Source: Hemileia vastatrix (lineage: Eukaryota > Basidiomycota > Pucciniomycetes > Pucciniales > Zaghouaniaceae). From it: DNA of 64,000 bases. Position 1 is the first letter of the stretch, and the number at the start of each line of letters is the position of its first letter. The stretch spans positions 1,091,501 to 1,155,500 of the forward strand of contig JASXTE010000001.1 in assembly GCA_030280995.1 (NCBI GenBank), in the 5' to 3' direction. Positions 32,230 through 44,165 of the stretch are shown piece by piece. A program made the position numbers and the translations under genes. Below the pieces are notes generated by a model. That model was not told the DNA's origin, did not search any database, and was given only the letters and a program-made list of their open reading frames with translations.

Positions 32230-33335
32230 ATTAGAGCACCGTTATTATATGTGGAAAAGAATTGAATGCCATTCTTGACACTGGGGCTGCAGTTAGTGTA
32301 GTTTCTGTTAATACATTAATGAAACTTGATAGTAAGTATAAAGAAAAACTGGAACCTGAACAAATAAAAAACTGGAGGGGTTTTAGTTCAGTATTACATC
32401 CAACTGGCAAATACAAAACTGCTGTATTCTTTAAATATAATAATGGATATGTAAGAGCAGTATGTGAATTGGTGGTAATGGATAATAATAATTGTAGTTA
32501 TTGGTTTATTATTGGAAATGACTTATTGACCAAATTTTTCATCAAAATAGATCCTGTAAATAGTTGCTTCACTATAGGTGTGAATGGAAAAATAAAATTC
32601 AAGATTTTCTTTGAATATTCAGTTTATTCTATTTCTCCTAAAGAAGAAAGACTTCAAGGTGGAAGAACCACCTCTGAAGTGGTGGAATTGGAAAATGAAA
32701 TCCAAAAAGTCTCTTTCAGTCCACAACTTTTAAAAATTTAAGAAGACAATATTTTGAGATTGATAAAATCTTATCCTATGGTGTTTTCTCATGGTTCAAA
32801 TGAACTAGGATTGGTAAAAGACAATGAGATGAAATTATTATTAAGTTGTGATTTGGATAATATTCCTGGAAGCATAAAAACAAAGCCTTACCCAGCTTCT
32901 TCTGAAAAAAGGAAAGACTTTGAAGAAAATATGAAAATATTGTTAGAAATGAGTATTTTTGAAAATGTAGACACAAATCCTAAGTATTGTGTTATTTCAC
33001 CAGTTTTAATCTCTTATGAAAAAGATAATGCAAGATTATGTGGTGATTACCAAGCCCTAAATACATTCACTGTGGATGATATTTACTCTCTCCCAAGGGT
33101 AGCTTCTATCCATTCTAATTTACAAGGAGTAAAATATACTTCCTGTCTGGATAGAGTCAAAGGTTACCATCAGATTCCATAAATGAATTCTCAGAATTAT
33201 TTACTCATAACCATACACATAAGAGTATATAAATATGTGAGAATGCCTTTTGTCCCAAATAATTCCCCTCAAGTCTTCCAAAAATTGATGGATAATATTT
33301 TTCATCAGGAAATGGTTGAATGATGGCTCTTAGTG
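32230..33335 (+). pseudogene. H protease and RT (first part)
   Basis: ELNAILDTGAAVSVVS is the protease D-T-G site. YWFIIGNDLLTKF is its distal part. RT follows after a TAA at 32739: ARLCGDYQALN, SCLDRVKGYHQIP (motif A with R replacing the usual N), TAA, then MPFVPNNSPQVFQK (motif B damaged). Frames 32262-32741 and 32754-33182 carry most of it. Confidence 0.8.
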
Positions 33336-34500
33336 TATATTGATGACATCATAGTGTTTTCAAAAACATATGATGAAAAATTAAATCACCTGAGAAGATT
33401 AGTTCAAAAAATGGATGAAACTAATATGACAATAGCATTGAAAAAATGTAACTTTAGGTTTCAATCCTTTAAAGTACTTGGACATGTTGTATCTGGCTTA
33501 AAAATTTTAGCTTACCAGAATAAAGTGGAAGCAATAAAAAATATTGATATACCTAAAAATGCGCAAAATGTTCAAAGCTTTCTAGGTATGTGTGGATATT
33601 ATACACAGTATATAAAAAACTACCAATCCATTGCAGCCCCTTTAACAACATTGATCAGGAAAATTTAGGCTTTGAGTTTGAATAATGAAACACAATAAGC
33701 CTTTCATAAATTAAAGTAATGTTTAATGTCAGATCCAATATTGTGACTGCTAGATTTTAACCTCCCTGTTATCTTGTATACTGATGCAAGCTTCCCAGGG
33801 TTAGGTGCTGCTTTACAGAAGAAACAGATAATAAATGGTAACTTATCTGAAGTAGTTATCTGTTATATATCCAGAACCTTGAGAAAAACTCAATTGAGGT
33901 ATGGTGCTACCCAACTGGAATTTATACCCATTTTGTGGGCCCTGGAAAAGCTTCATTACTATCTGGAAGACCAGAAGTTTGAATTTATTACAGATTTCAG
34001 TGCATTAAAATCATTACTAAACATCAAAACACCAAATAGACACATGCTTATATCACCACACAATATGGGGGGCAGACTTACTAGCAAGTCTGCAACCTTG
34101 GACCCAAACTCACTACATATTGAACACACATTGAGCTATTGATAAAGAACCATAAAATTAGGGATGAACACCACTCAGAAAAACAGTTTTAGGTGGGTTT
34201 TCAAGTAGAGTTCAGTATGGGTTCAGTATGAGTTCAGTCTGAGTTCCATCCGAGTTCAGGTTGAGGACTTGCTAGCAAGTCCACCCCCTATATTATGTAG
34301 TGTATGAAAACTAGCTGTAAAAAATGCAGAGGAAGGATAAAAGTCACTCATAGAGCAGGAATGTTGAATTCTAATTTGGATTTATTATACAGAAGTCCTT
34401 TGAAAAATGATACTGAAAACCTAGCTGATGTTTCTTAAAATGAGGTAATACATATATTTGGGATTAATATAGTGGATTTAGAGGAAGAGTTTATGCAAAA
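33333..34500 (+). pseudogene. H RT C-terminus and RNase H
   Basis: VYIDDIIVFSKTYDEKLNHL (motif C intact) leads to the thumb and IRKI, then TAG at 33666. RNase H follows: LYTDASFPGLGAAL, YGATQLEFIPILWALEKLHYYL (family A has LECLAV; the catalytic Glu is kept) and FITDFSALKSLL. A MITE enters at 34054; the RNase H tail (GRIKVTHRAG) resumes at about 34330. Confidence 0.8.
34054..34302. mobile_element. CACTA-type MITE copy 2 (in H, inverted)
   Basis: 249 bp, opposite orientation to copies 1 and 3, same ends (CACCACACAATAT...), flanked by TAT on both sides. It carries the 11-bp GAGTTCAGTCT-type subterminal repeats at its right side. Confidence 0.88.
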
Positions 34501-34531
34501 AAATTTTAGAAAATTATTCATCTGATAGATA

Positions 34532-34792
34532 CACTACGCAATATAGGGGGTGGACTTGCTAGCAAGTCCCCAACCTGAACTCAGGCACAACTCAGATGGA
34601 ACTCAGACTGAACTCATACTGAACTCATATTGAACTCTACTTGAAGACCCACCTAAAACTGTTCTGCTGAGTGGTGTTTATCCCTGATTGTATGGTTCCT
34701 TTGTCAATAGCTCAATGTGTGTTCAATCTGTGGTGAACTTGAGTCCAAGGTTGCAGACTTGCTAACAAGTCCGCCCCCCATATTGCGTGGTG
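34532..34792. mobile_element. CACTA-type MITE copy 3 (in H)
   Basis: 261 bp, same orientation as copy 1, flanked by ATA on both sides. The two MITEs in H lie only 229 bp apart in opposite orientation, so they could form a foldback. Confidence 0.88.
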
Positions 34793-34799
34793 ATATTTG

Positions 34800-35107
34800 T
34801 CTTAATTATCAAATGTCTTAAATGATCCAACAAATGCCCAAATGAGTGCACTAATTAAAACTTTACCCCCATAGTATAAAAATGCATTGGAAAAAGGTAA
34901 ACTGTCATTTGAAGATGGATACATATATTACACAAAATATCATTGTAATGTAATAGTTATACCTCCATCTGTGAAAGTGTTAATTTTCAGTACTTTCCAT
35001 GATGAAAACTTATCTGTTCATTTTGATTTTAACAAAACATTAACTATAGTTAAAAACACAGCCTGGTGGATAAACATGATAGAAGATGTACAAAAGTACA
35101 TTGACAC
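34800..35107 (+). pseudogene. H integrase zinc-binding part
   Basis: LEKGKLSFEDGYIYYTKYHCNVIVIPPSVK, FHDENLSVHFDFNKTLT (His pair) and WWINMIEDVQKYIDT match family A residues 343-416. The frame runs into the solo LTR at 35108 and continues as CDSYQK at 36251. Confidence 0.78.
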
Positions 35108-36250
35108 TGTGGAAGTCTAAATTTTAGTATGGCACTAAAGTTTATTAAAAGAGAATTTATGGACATGATTATTAAGATTGAAAAAGCCAATTTGATTTTA
35201 TAATGGTTTATATTTAAGAAAATGAGTATATAAAAGGGTTTAAAAGGGTAATTTTACAAGTCAAGATTGAACAAATAATTTATGGTCAGGAAATGCAAGT
35301 ATAGCTCTAAAAGTGCATCGAAATTAAATACAGGAGTCCCAAGAGCCTTTGGAAACTCTTATGGAATTTTTACTGTTTTTCTACTATTTTTAATAATTTT
35401 ATAAAGTATTCTTGATTATCTTTGATTTTTCATGATTTACTTAAATTTCATGATTATTTACTAGATGAATAAGGCTGCGCAGACTACAGAAATTGAAAGA
35501 GATTATATATTAGATGTATCTCTATCATCTGTAATTTTTATATATTTTTTAGTGGTGGTTTAAATTTCTAATTGAGCCCAGAAGTCTGTATGAGCTCTGT
35601 ACAAACTCCTGCAATTTCTGGATGAGCTCTGGGATGCTCCAGCTAGGGAAAATAGGGCACATGACATACTATGAATATAAAGCCTGTAGACTCAAAATTG
35701 GAGGGGATCATATAACAGCTTAAAATCTATATAAAAACTTGTGTCTTAACATATACATCAAACATACAATAATCTAACAGATACCTAACATTATACAACA
35801 ACATTCATTATTATTTTACATAACAAATTATAAAACTGTAATATCCTTAAATATATAACAATTTTACATAATATTTTATAAATTTCATTCATAATCACAT
35901 ATACTAGCTTATAGGGTACCATTTTAATGGTCTCATTAACAGGAATCTAAATTTAACATCTAAATCAAATAAAAATAAAAGCTTCATAAGAATATATTTT
36001 TCAATCATTTAAATAACTTTACTAAATACAGATTCACTGTTGTGTTTATTACACTCATTAATAAGCACACAGATATTAAATCTCAATGCCATTATTAACA
36101 AATATTTTATCTGTCATTTCATATCAAGTAGAGTTCTTAGCTTAGTTAATTGTGAACTCTTTATTTACTTAAAGGGAAAGGGTTTTCTTTGGTTAATCCA
36201 GCTCCCTTGGATTCTGCTTAAAACAAGGCAACTGTAAGAGTCTTTCTACA
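35108..36250 (+). repeat. Solo LTR of family B (E-type) in H
   Basis: TGTGGAAGTCTAAA...TTTCTACA, flanked on both sides by ACAC (35104-35107 and 36251-36254), a 4-bp duplication. Removing it plus one ACAC restores the H integrase (YIDTCDS). It matches the LTRs of B2. No internal sequence remains, so it arose by LTR-LTR recombination. Small frames inside are not genes. Confidence 0.9.
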
Positions 36251-37435
36251 ACACATGTGACTCTTACCAAAAATATAGAAGATTAAGTGGGAAGAGAGGT
36301 GGGTTGTTCCAACAAATAGAGAAGCCAAAAGCCCCATGGGTAATTATAAAAATGGACTTTTTAACTTGCTCACCATTAGCAGGAAAAGAAAGCTTCAACT
36401 CTTTCTGGGTAATTGTGGATAGACTAACAAAAATGTGTAAGTTTATTCCTACCCATAAAGAGGTATCTGAAAAGACTTGGAATTGATATATTAGACTCAA
36501 ATGATGAATACTTCTGGGTTCCCCAAAACAATAATCACTGACAGAGACCCAAAATATACTTTAGAATTCTAGGAATATTTGATGGAAGTATCAGGTTTTC
36601 AATTGAAATTGTCTACAGCACACCATCCAGAAACTGTAGGGCTGCCTGAGAGAATGATACAGACTCTGGAGGATATGATCAGAAGATATTGTGCCTTTGG
36701 ATTAGAATACAAAGACAATGTGGAATTGACACATTACTAGGTAAAATTAATTCCTGTACTTGAATTTGATTATAATAGCACAACTTATTCTGTAACAGAG
36801 AAAACCCCATTTGAGATCTGGCTGGGATATGTTGCAAACATCCCAGTAAATCATTTAAACAAATTACCAAGGTTAGATATACACCCTGGTGATAAGTTCT
36901 TTATTCATATGCAACAAATGTGTATAAAGCATGCATTAGAATGCATCAAAAAAGAATTTTAATATGAAAAGAAAATATGGGTTAAATCCCATAAAGAGTT
37001 TGGATTAAAAAAAGGAGATGAAGTCCTTATTTCAACACTAAATTTTAACTTAAAAGATAATGTTAAATTAAAATTTCCTTTTGTGGTACCTTTTTTAGTT
37101 AAAAAAAGGTTGGTAGTAATGCTGTGGAAGTCATATTATATGCCCCATATGATAGGAAACATCCATATTTCCTATCTCATTATTAAAACCTTGCCATGCA
37201 AATAATCCCAATTTATTTCCAGAAAGAAGAGGGAGGCCTAAGAGACAGCCTGAAGAACTTGTGGAAAAATAAGAGATGGAAAAAATACTCAAGAAAATAA
37301 TACTTACTAAAGAGAAAGGAACTGAGTATTTATTAATATATAAGGGGAAATCAAATGAATTTGATAAGTGGATACCTGAAAAAGAAATTTCAAATGTATC
37401 CTCCCTTCTTAAAATAATTAAGCAGAAATAATATG
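36251..37435 (+). pseudogene. H integrase core and chromodomain
   Basis: APWVIIKMDFLTCSPLAGKESFNSFWVIVDRLTKMCKFIP corresponds to the first catalytic Asp region of A. The second (TITDRDPKYT) and third (ETVGLPERMIQT, Glu kept) follow in shifted frames. The tail around 37260-37430 reads MEKILKKI...GTEYLLIYKGKS...FDKWIPEKEISN, a chromodomain. Many stops. Confidence 0.75.
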
Positions 37436-39201
37436 CTGTTCAACCAGCTGAGTGGTTAGAACCAGTACTCATAATATTTTACTCTATTTTTTCAAAAAGA
37501 ATTACTCTTTAATGCTACATCTTTTTTTGAATGCCTAAAAAAATGTATAATATATCATTTTTTACTGGTTTTTTGGGTGGGAAAGTGTCAGCCTGGATAT
37601 TCCCAGGAATGAGTAGATATTTCCCATAGATTTGAGATTTTTTTGATGAGAAGAGTGTTGTTGAAATTTAGACTTTATGGTGGGAAAATGATTGGGTGTT
37701 GGTGTTTCAATGGTTCTCACATTTTCATCATCACTTTCTGAATGGGGATGAACTTGAAAGTTATCAGTTTTAAATTCAGTATGGAAAAAAATTGGTTGTA
37801 CCATCAGAAGGACCAGGTATGATGGAACTAGTTTTTGTAATTGTGTTGGCACACTTTTTGGAAGGGTGTATTTTGTTGATTAATCTGGGTATCAGGATTG
37901 AAGCCCTAGATCTTTTGGTTCTGTTGGAAGATGGACCAGTTTGAGGTGTAGATGAAGTTGATGAAGAGAATGAGGTACCAAGTCTGTAGCAATATTTCTT
38001 TCTTGAATATCAGGCATCACAAGTGGTCCTGTAAAGATGAGCTGGTGGTGTTATGGTACAGATAAGGTTATGGTCAATAAAGTATTGACAGGGACCTATT
38101 TCAGGGGTTTATTTTAAAAAGTCTTTAGACATGGTGGTTTTTGAAGAATGAAGATGGAAATTCTTAATTGGAGGGAGGATGTGGTCATCAATAACTGGCT
38201 GGGGCCTTTGTTGTGTAGTTTGGTACAGTTTCTTGATGTCTTAAATGGTATTGATTTCTGTTTATATGTTTTTCTGGATTTAAGGGCTGAATATTAGAGC
38301 TACAGGGATGACACTATTATCATTGTATAGCCCTGGTTTTTCTCTATATTTTATGTTTTGATGATTTTTTATACTCTAAGTTTTATGGGCTCTTTTGGTC
38401 ACTTTTCATTTTTTCTGTAACTATTTCATTTTGTTTTTTGTGTATTTTGGGCTAACATTAGGTCTTAGGGTTAAGTTTTTAGTACCATTTGATATCCCTG
38501 GTTCTCTCTATGTTTTATGTCTTGATTAATTTTTAGTATATTTTAAGGTTAAAGGTGTTTTCTGTTGTGTTCTGGGTTTTTAGTTGTTTTTTGTGGTTTT
38601 CTGGCTTCAGGGTCCTGGCCCCCTCAGTTGTAGCATTCTGGGGAGCGCATCTAAGGGTTTTTATGCAATTTGGCTGGCAGAAGTGCCAAATTAGTGGCTT
38701 TAGCATAGATTTTTAGATGGGGGTCTGTGTGTACACACTAAATAAGACAGTTTGGGGAAACTTTAATTATCATGCAAACATTAGGTAATTTGATCTCTGT
38801 TTTGTACTCTGTTTTCACTGTTTTTTTGGCCTTAATTGGCTGTGTTTGTTTAATTTTAGCTCTTCAATTAATTCAACTTTGGAAAGTGTTTTATCTGGTG
38901 TAGCTTTGTAACCTGAATCAAGTATTATTTCTGTTTTCTGTGCAACCAGTGCACAGTTTTTTGGTTTTCTGTTGTGGATCTTTCTGCATTTCAGGTTTTC
39001 TTTAGTTTGTAGACATCTGGGCTACTGTCTTGGCTTATTAAGAAGTAAAGAAACTGTTAGAAGGGGTATAGTAATATTCTTCAATTTTCTGTAGCAAATT
39101 AATCTCACCTGGTACTTCTCAAAAGGACAGGGGGTTTTCTCCCTGGTTTTCTCCAACTCCCTTGGTCAAGGCCTATAACTAATAATATAGGATTGTATAA
39201 A
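37436..39201 (+). mobile_element. 3' end of a B relative (X) with antisense exons and F-type LTR
   Basis: Contains a polypurine tract (TTGGAGGGAGGA just before 38180) and an LTR 38180-39201 starting TGTGGTC and ending GATTGTATAAA (consensus GATTGTCTACA). The upstream part holds a copy of antisense gene Z2. The rest of the element is missing to the left, where H begins. The LTR's right flank is the integrase of B3. Confidence 0.75.
37562..38104 (-). pseudogene. Antisense gene Z2, second copy (in X)
   Basis: Same layout as 31043/21997: PCQYFIDHNLIC, then TTCDA-stop-YSRKKYC, TKRSRASI and an acidic tail HPHSESDDENVRTIE. The initiator ATG is ATA, the second Cys is Phe, and the fifth Cys is TGA. 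The donor is GTACAA and the acceptor AAG, so splicing is likely lost. Protein-level similarity to Z2 nevertheless runs through both exons. Confidence 0.65.
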
Positions 39202-39544
39202 ATGGGTGAAGATACTATTTTTGGAAGTATTAGCTTAGATGCTCTTCATATTAAAGAAGGTCACTTCAAGTACTTGGTAGTATTTAGGGATAATCTGTCA
39301 GGGTGGGTCAAAGCAGGGCCTTTAGAAAATCTTAAGGTGAGTAATGTAGCTGAATTCTTGAAGAAATAATGGGTGTATAGATACGGGGTGATAAAAATGG
39401 TAACTGTGGATGATGGCACTGAATTTGTAGGAGAATTACAGGAATTAGTTTAAATTATAGGCACCAAGATTTTAATTTCAACACCATATTATCCAGAAGA
39501 AGAAGGGATGGTTTAAAGATGGCATCAAATGATTAAAGATGTGC
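39202..39544 (+). pseudogene. B3 integrase core, left half
   Basis: TIFGSISLDALHIKEG (first catalytic Asp), MVTVDDGTEF (second Asp) and YYPEEEGMV (ends before Glu-Arg in B1; here a stop follows). It ends IKDVL at the B2 insertion point and resumes at 56198. Three in-frame stops. Confidence 0.8.
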
Positions 39545-40654
39545 TGTGGAAGTATAAATTTAAGTATGGAGAATGGTTTATTTAAAATAGAGTATTTATG
39601 TAGTTCATTATTAATGTTTTAAAAGCCAATCAAAGTTTTATAATGGATTATATTAAAGAGAATGAATATATCAAAGGGTGAAAAAAGGGTAATTTTTTGA
39701 TTCAAGATTAAATGATTAATTAATGGACAGAAAATTCCAGTATAGGTCTAAAAGTGTATGAAAATCAAAGTCAGGAGTCTCAAGAACCTTCAGAAATTTT
39801 TAAGGAATTTTTACAATTATTCTTCTATGTTTAATAACTTTATAAAGTATTTTTGATTTTTTGTGATTTACTTAACTTTGATGATTTTACTGGATGAATA
39901 GGGCTGTGCAGACTACTAAAATTAGTTGGGATAATAAAAGAGAAATATCTCTATTATATGTGATTTTTCTAGATTTTTAATTAGTATTTTAAAGGTCCTA
40001 ATTGAGTCCAGAAGTCTGGACAAGCTCCAGAATGCTCTGGACAAGCTCCAGATGAGCTCCGGGATGCTCCAGCTAAGAAAGACAAAGCACGTGACATACT
40101 ATGCATATAAATCCTGTAGACTTAGGATTAGAGATGATAATTGAGCTAAAAATCTATCCTAAAACTTGAATCATCAAACAAACAGACATCTTAACATCAT
40201 ACAAAGACATTCATTGTTAATTTACATAAAAAATTATAAAATTGTAATACCCTTATAAATATAACACTTTTACATCACATTTTATAACTTTCACTCAACA
40301 TCATATAGATATATACTTATAAGCTACTATTTAAAAGTTCTCAACTTCATGTACTTGAATTTAATAACTAAATTAAATTAAAAAAGCTTCATAAAAATAT
40401 AATATACAATTATTTAAATAACTTTTCTGAATACAGCTTCACTGTTGTATTTCTTTCTGTATTATAAAGAGAACCTATTTTACATCTTCACACTATTATT
40501 AAAAAATATTTTATCTGTCATTTTATATCAAGTAGAGGTTTTAGCTTAGTTAATTGTGAACTCTTTATTAACTTTAAGGGACAGAGTCTTCTTTGGTTTA
40601 TCCAACTACATTGAATTCTGCTTACAGAAAGGCAACTGTAAGAGTCTTTCTAAA
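39545..40654 (+). repeat. B2 5' LTR (E-type)
   Basis: TGTGGAAGT...CTTTCTAAA; pairs with 50486-50992 plus 55559-56197 and with the solo LTR at 35108. The final CA has become AA in both B2 LTRs. Confidence 0.9.
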
Positions 40655-40658
40655 TTGG

Positions 40659-40675
40659 TGGATCCCAATGTGGGG
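40659..40675 (+). other. B2 primer-binding site (decayed)
   Basis: TGGATCCCAATGTGGGG lies 4 nt after the LTR. D has TGGCGCCCAACGTGGGG at the same place, which is the known site for tRNA-Lys(1,2) in MMTV-type retroviruses. The three differences are CG-to-AT and C-to-T type. Confidence 0.7.
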
Positions 40676-40799
40676 TTTGAATTCTCTAGCTTTTAATTGA
40701 TCTTACTTGGTATCTGGACTTGCTTAGCCTGAAAGAGGCTTACTTAACAAACATTTATACTCTTTTTACGGTTTAATCTTATACTTTTGGGATATCTTC

Positions 40800-42620
40800 T
40801 GCTGATGGATCTGGTGTTTCTCTTCCTGTGAATGACTTGGTCAGGATTGTAACTTAGGATGATCCCAAGTTTGATTGAGAAGAAGTTAAACTGTTTCTGA
40901 ATTATTATAAAGCTTCTGATGCTCTTGATGGAACTTCACATTTTGAAATTGTGAAGCAAATGAGGTTCTTTATTGTGGACAAAGAGGTGGAAATGGAGGT
41001 CATTGATATAGACTGCTATAAAAGATGGGACTGGTTGAAATTTTCAAAAAAGATTGTTTATAAATGGGGAGTCAGTTATACTATGGTGGACCTCAACATG
41101 ATTGTCACTGAGTGGCAAGTAAAGGATGGTGTTTCAACTATGGTGGACTTAATAAAGTTACGTAGACAGTTTGATGAAGTGGTGGAATACTTGATTCTGG
41201 TGGAGGAAATAGGCCATGAAAATCAGACAAAGTATTTTTTTTGGTCATCTTTTAGTAGGGAAATCAGGATGTATGTGTTGAAGGAGCTGTCTAGAAAAAA
41301 CTTGATGAATGATTTACCAAATGCAGAGCTGAAACTTGTGCTTTAAGGTCATCAAAGAAAAAATTTAGGTGTACTTAAAATTAATGGGTTTGGACAAATA
41401 TCAAGAATCCTGCACTCAATATGTTAGCATTTTTAGTGAAGTGTTTGCCATAAATAATGATATTATGGTCAAGGCTCAGTTGGGTCACTCTTTTGCTAAA
41501 TTTGAGGGGGATTTTGATAATAAAAGGGTAGATCATTTATCTGACTTAAATAAAAAGCTCAGAATATTTGTTCAAGAAACTTAGAAGGCAAACAGAGCAA
41601 CTGTGGCTTTGAATTCTGCCTCTTCTTCTGATCAATCAAGAAGTTATGAGAGGTGTACTTATAGAAATAATGGAAATGGAAACTGGATTAATGGGCATGG
41701 AAATGGCAATGGTGGTAGTAATGGGAATGGTAATGGTGGTTATGGAGAACCTAGGGTGTGCTCCTATTGTAATAGGAGGGGGAAACAAGCAGCAGATTAC
41801 TATTTTTTGGACAGGGACTTGCAGGCTGGTAGAGTCAAATTTGATGGAAAGGTTTAAAAATTCCCAGACAGTTCTTTAATCAAACCCAGTGATAGGAAAG
41901 CTCATTTGGATTTAGTTAGAAGGAACATGATGGCTGAAAGGAGAGCCAGATTTGAAAAATTAACTGATGATGATGATGAAAATATCAAAGGTGGTAAAAA
42001 AATGGTAATAATGATGGTGGAAAAGTAGACAAAGGGGAAGAAAAGGAGGTCATTAAAGCCACTTTTATAACTTCATTTGGTGGATTAGAATTGGGAACAG
42101 TTGCTAAGGTGGATGGTAACTGTATGATTGGGGAGTATGATGTTGATGCTTCCATAAGAGCAGCTGCTGCTAAAGCTAAAACTAGCATTCAGAGCCAACT
42201 TAGGGCTAAACTGGGAAAGACTGAAATAAAAAAGATTTATAAGAAATCTTACACCAAGGACAAAATATATAAAATGCAGAAGGGAATGGTGAATATGGGG
42301 CCTTCCAGTTATGGAAAATTTGATTGAAATGGTGAGCCTATGCCTGAATATGACAAATATGATTCTGGGGAAGATGTACCAATAGTTTCACTTCCAAGAC
42401 CAAGTTTCGCTGGTCCTACTCCTATGCAAGGGGTAAGGAGAACTAGTGATGGATCTGGATTAGTGAAAGAAGCTGGTGATGGAGCTGGAGTTATGGTAGA
42501 TGAAGATGTTATTATAGGGGGGTGAAGATGGCAATGTGGGTCCTCAAGAAATTCCCAGTGCCAAATTTATTAAAAATATAGTTCAATATGAAAGGTAAGT
42601 AGTATCTGGTCAAGAAAATG
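40800..42620 (+). pseudogene. B2 gag
   Basis: Frames 40951-41346 and 41369-41584 give the helical capsid part. 41603-41857 has a Gly/Asn-rich linker and then the knuckle CSYCNRRGKQAADYYF, where the expected His is Lys and the last Cys is Tyr (C-x2-C-x4-H-x4-C destroyed). After a TAA at 41855 come the charged segment (GTVAKVDGN...) and the DSGEDVPIVSLP patch shared with B1. At least six stops or shifts. Confidence 0.75.
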
Positions 42621-42622
42621 CT

Positions 42623-43285
42623 ATGAAGACAGTTTTGGGTAGAGTGAATCAGCTTCAGATTCCTCTATCTTTAGGCAAATTATTTATGATTAGTCCTGCA
42701 CTTGCAAAGAAGAAAAAGAAGAATCTGATAGGGAGACAGATATATGTTGGAGAGGTGGAGTATATTTGTGAAAATGTAGAGAATTTTGGAGAGGAGATGG
42801 AAACTCATTTTTCTGCTCCTCTAGGGTATTTAATGGTAATGTTAAATTGTAAAGAGGTAAAGGCCCTGGTGTATTCTGGGTCTCAAATTAACTTAATTTT
42901 TTTAGAGAAAGCAACTATTATAGGCTTTCCAATTATATCTAGAACAGGTGGAAATTTAAGAGGTATAGGTGGACATGCAACCACACTTATGGGGACAGCT
43001 GAAAATATCAAATTAAGTGTAGGTGGATCTGTTGGAAGGGTGCATTTTTATGTGTCCAGAGGAGATGTGAGAACAGTTCTTGGTGGGCCATTTTTGATGT
43101 ATTTTGAAGCCCAGATAGGATATCAGAGTGGTATGGGAATCAGTTTAGAAATTACTGGTGATGATATGAGGTAGCTTCATATGCGGTTAGCACCTCCAGG
43201 AGATGATGGTCAGGAGACAAGGCCTGGACTAACCACAATGTGTCAGTGTTGTATATGCACCAAGAAGAGAAAAATAAAAAGGTAA
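42623..43285 (+). pseudogene. B2 aspartic protease, catalytic Asp lost
   Basis: ALVYSGSQINLIF replaces B1's ALVDSGSQINLIS, so the active-site Asp is Tyr. The rest (GGNLRGIGGHATTL, RTVLGGPFLM) is well kept. A TAG at 43172 separates the Cys-containing spacer (MCQCCICTKKRK). This copy could not process its own Gag-Pol even without stops. Confidence 0.8.
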
Positions 43286-44165
43286 AATTTTGGTGAATTT
43301 ATTAAAAAATATAAGTATGAAGACCCTCATTTTTTGGGGTAGTAATGGCTGATGCCTCTAATGTTTCCATCTCTCATCAAGAAGAGATCCTGGTTTACAA
43401 TAGGTCAGCTCACTTGGAGATAATTCAAGTGGATTCTCAATTATTTTTTGTTGATATTTCATAGGAATTTCATTATGTTATGAGCTTTTCAATATGTCTA
43501 TTATCATTATCAGATCATTCAATAAAATTTAAAAGAAGTCCAAAGGGAAATATGGGATGTATTATGTTGGATAAAAGTCGGGAAGGGAAACTGGCTAATT
43601 TTGGTGATATTAGTGGTGGGTTATTTTAAGGCCTCCAGCAAGAGGATAAAATGCAATTATCACATAAAAATCAACAAAAAAATCTTTGTATAATTCACTC
43701 ACATAAATAATATTTGTTTTGACTCTATTTCTTTCCTCCAGCAAGAGGTTAAACTGCCAACTTTATTCACTGGGAGTTTTATGGAGGAAAATGATGGGAA
43801 AAAAGGTGTTGGAAAATCAGATGATCAATTAGACAAAGGAAAAAGGGGTGGCACTGAAGATATTAAAAATAAAAATCATACTTTGAATTATTCTGTTTCT
43901 GATTCTGAAGATGAAATTGAAGAAAAATCTTATGACAGATTATAAAACAGTGAAACTATAATGCATCAAGTATATCAAGTCAAAGTGGAAGTTGATGTGG
44001 AAAAATATAAAAAGGTGGAAAAAAATTAGACCAATCAATGAACCACTGACAGCCAAATTAAATCCGCCTTTTAGAAGACCAGAACTATCAAGAGATCCAT
44101 ATGACAGTCGTTTAGTCAAGAACCCGTTGGAATTTTCTGAAACTTAAAGGATCCCTTTTAATAGA
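43286..44165 (+). other. B2 protease-to-RT spacer
   Basis: A weak, broken frame (ENDGKKGVGKSDDQLDKG..., RPINEPLTAKLNPPFRRPELS) matches the N-terminal part of B1 pol. It carries hairpin units at about 43632 and 43741 (CTC-cagcaa-GAG then GTTAAACTG). No complete gene. Confidence 0.55.

Larger units (their letters stand above)
32207..37435 (+). mobile_element. Decayed A-like chromovirus H
   Basis: Plus-strand protease, RT, RNase H, integrase and chromodomain relics, closest to family A in this window (for example LGHVVSG, MCGYY.QYIKNYQ). It lacks gag and LTRs. Interrupted by two MITEs (34054-34302 and 34532-34792) and a solo LTR (35108-36250). Stops are frequent, so it is older than A. The right end is where chromodomain homology stops, about 37430; 37436-37555 shows nothing recognisable. 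Confidence 0.8.

Noticed and set aside
31125..39201. 31125-32206 and 38180-39201 as the two LTRs of one element containing H
   Set aside because: Both are preceded by a polypurine tract and antisense exon, so both look like 3' LTRs; no primer site follows the first, although both are followed by ATGG.
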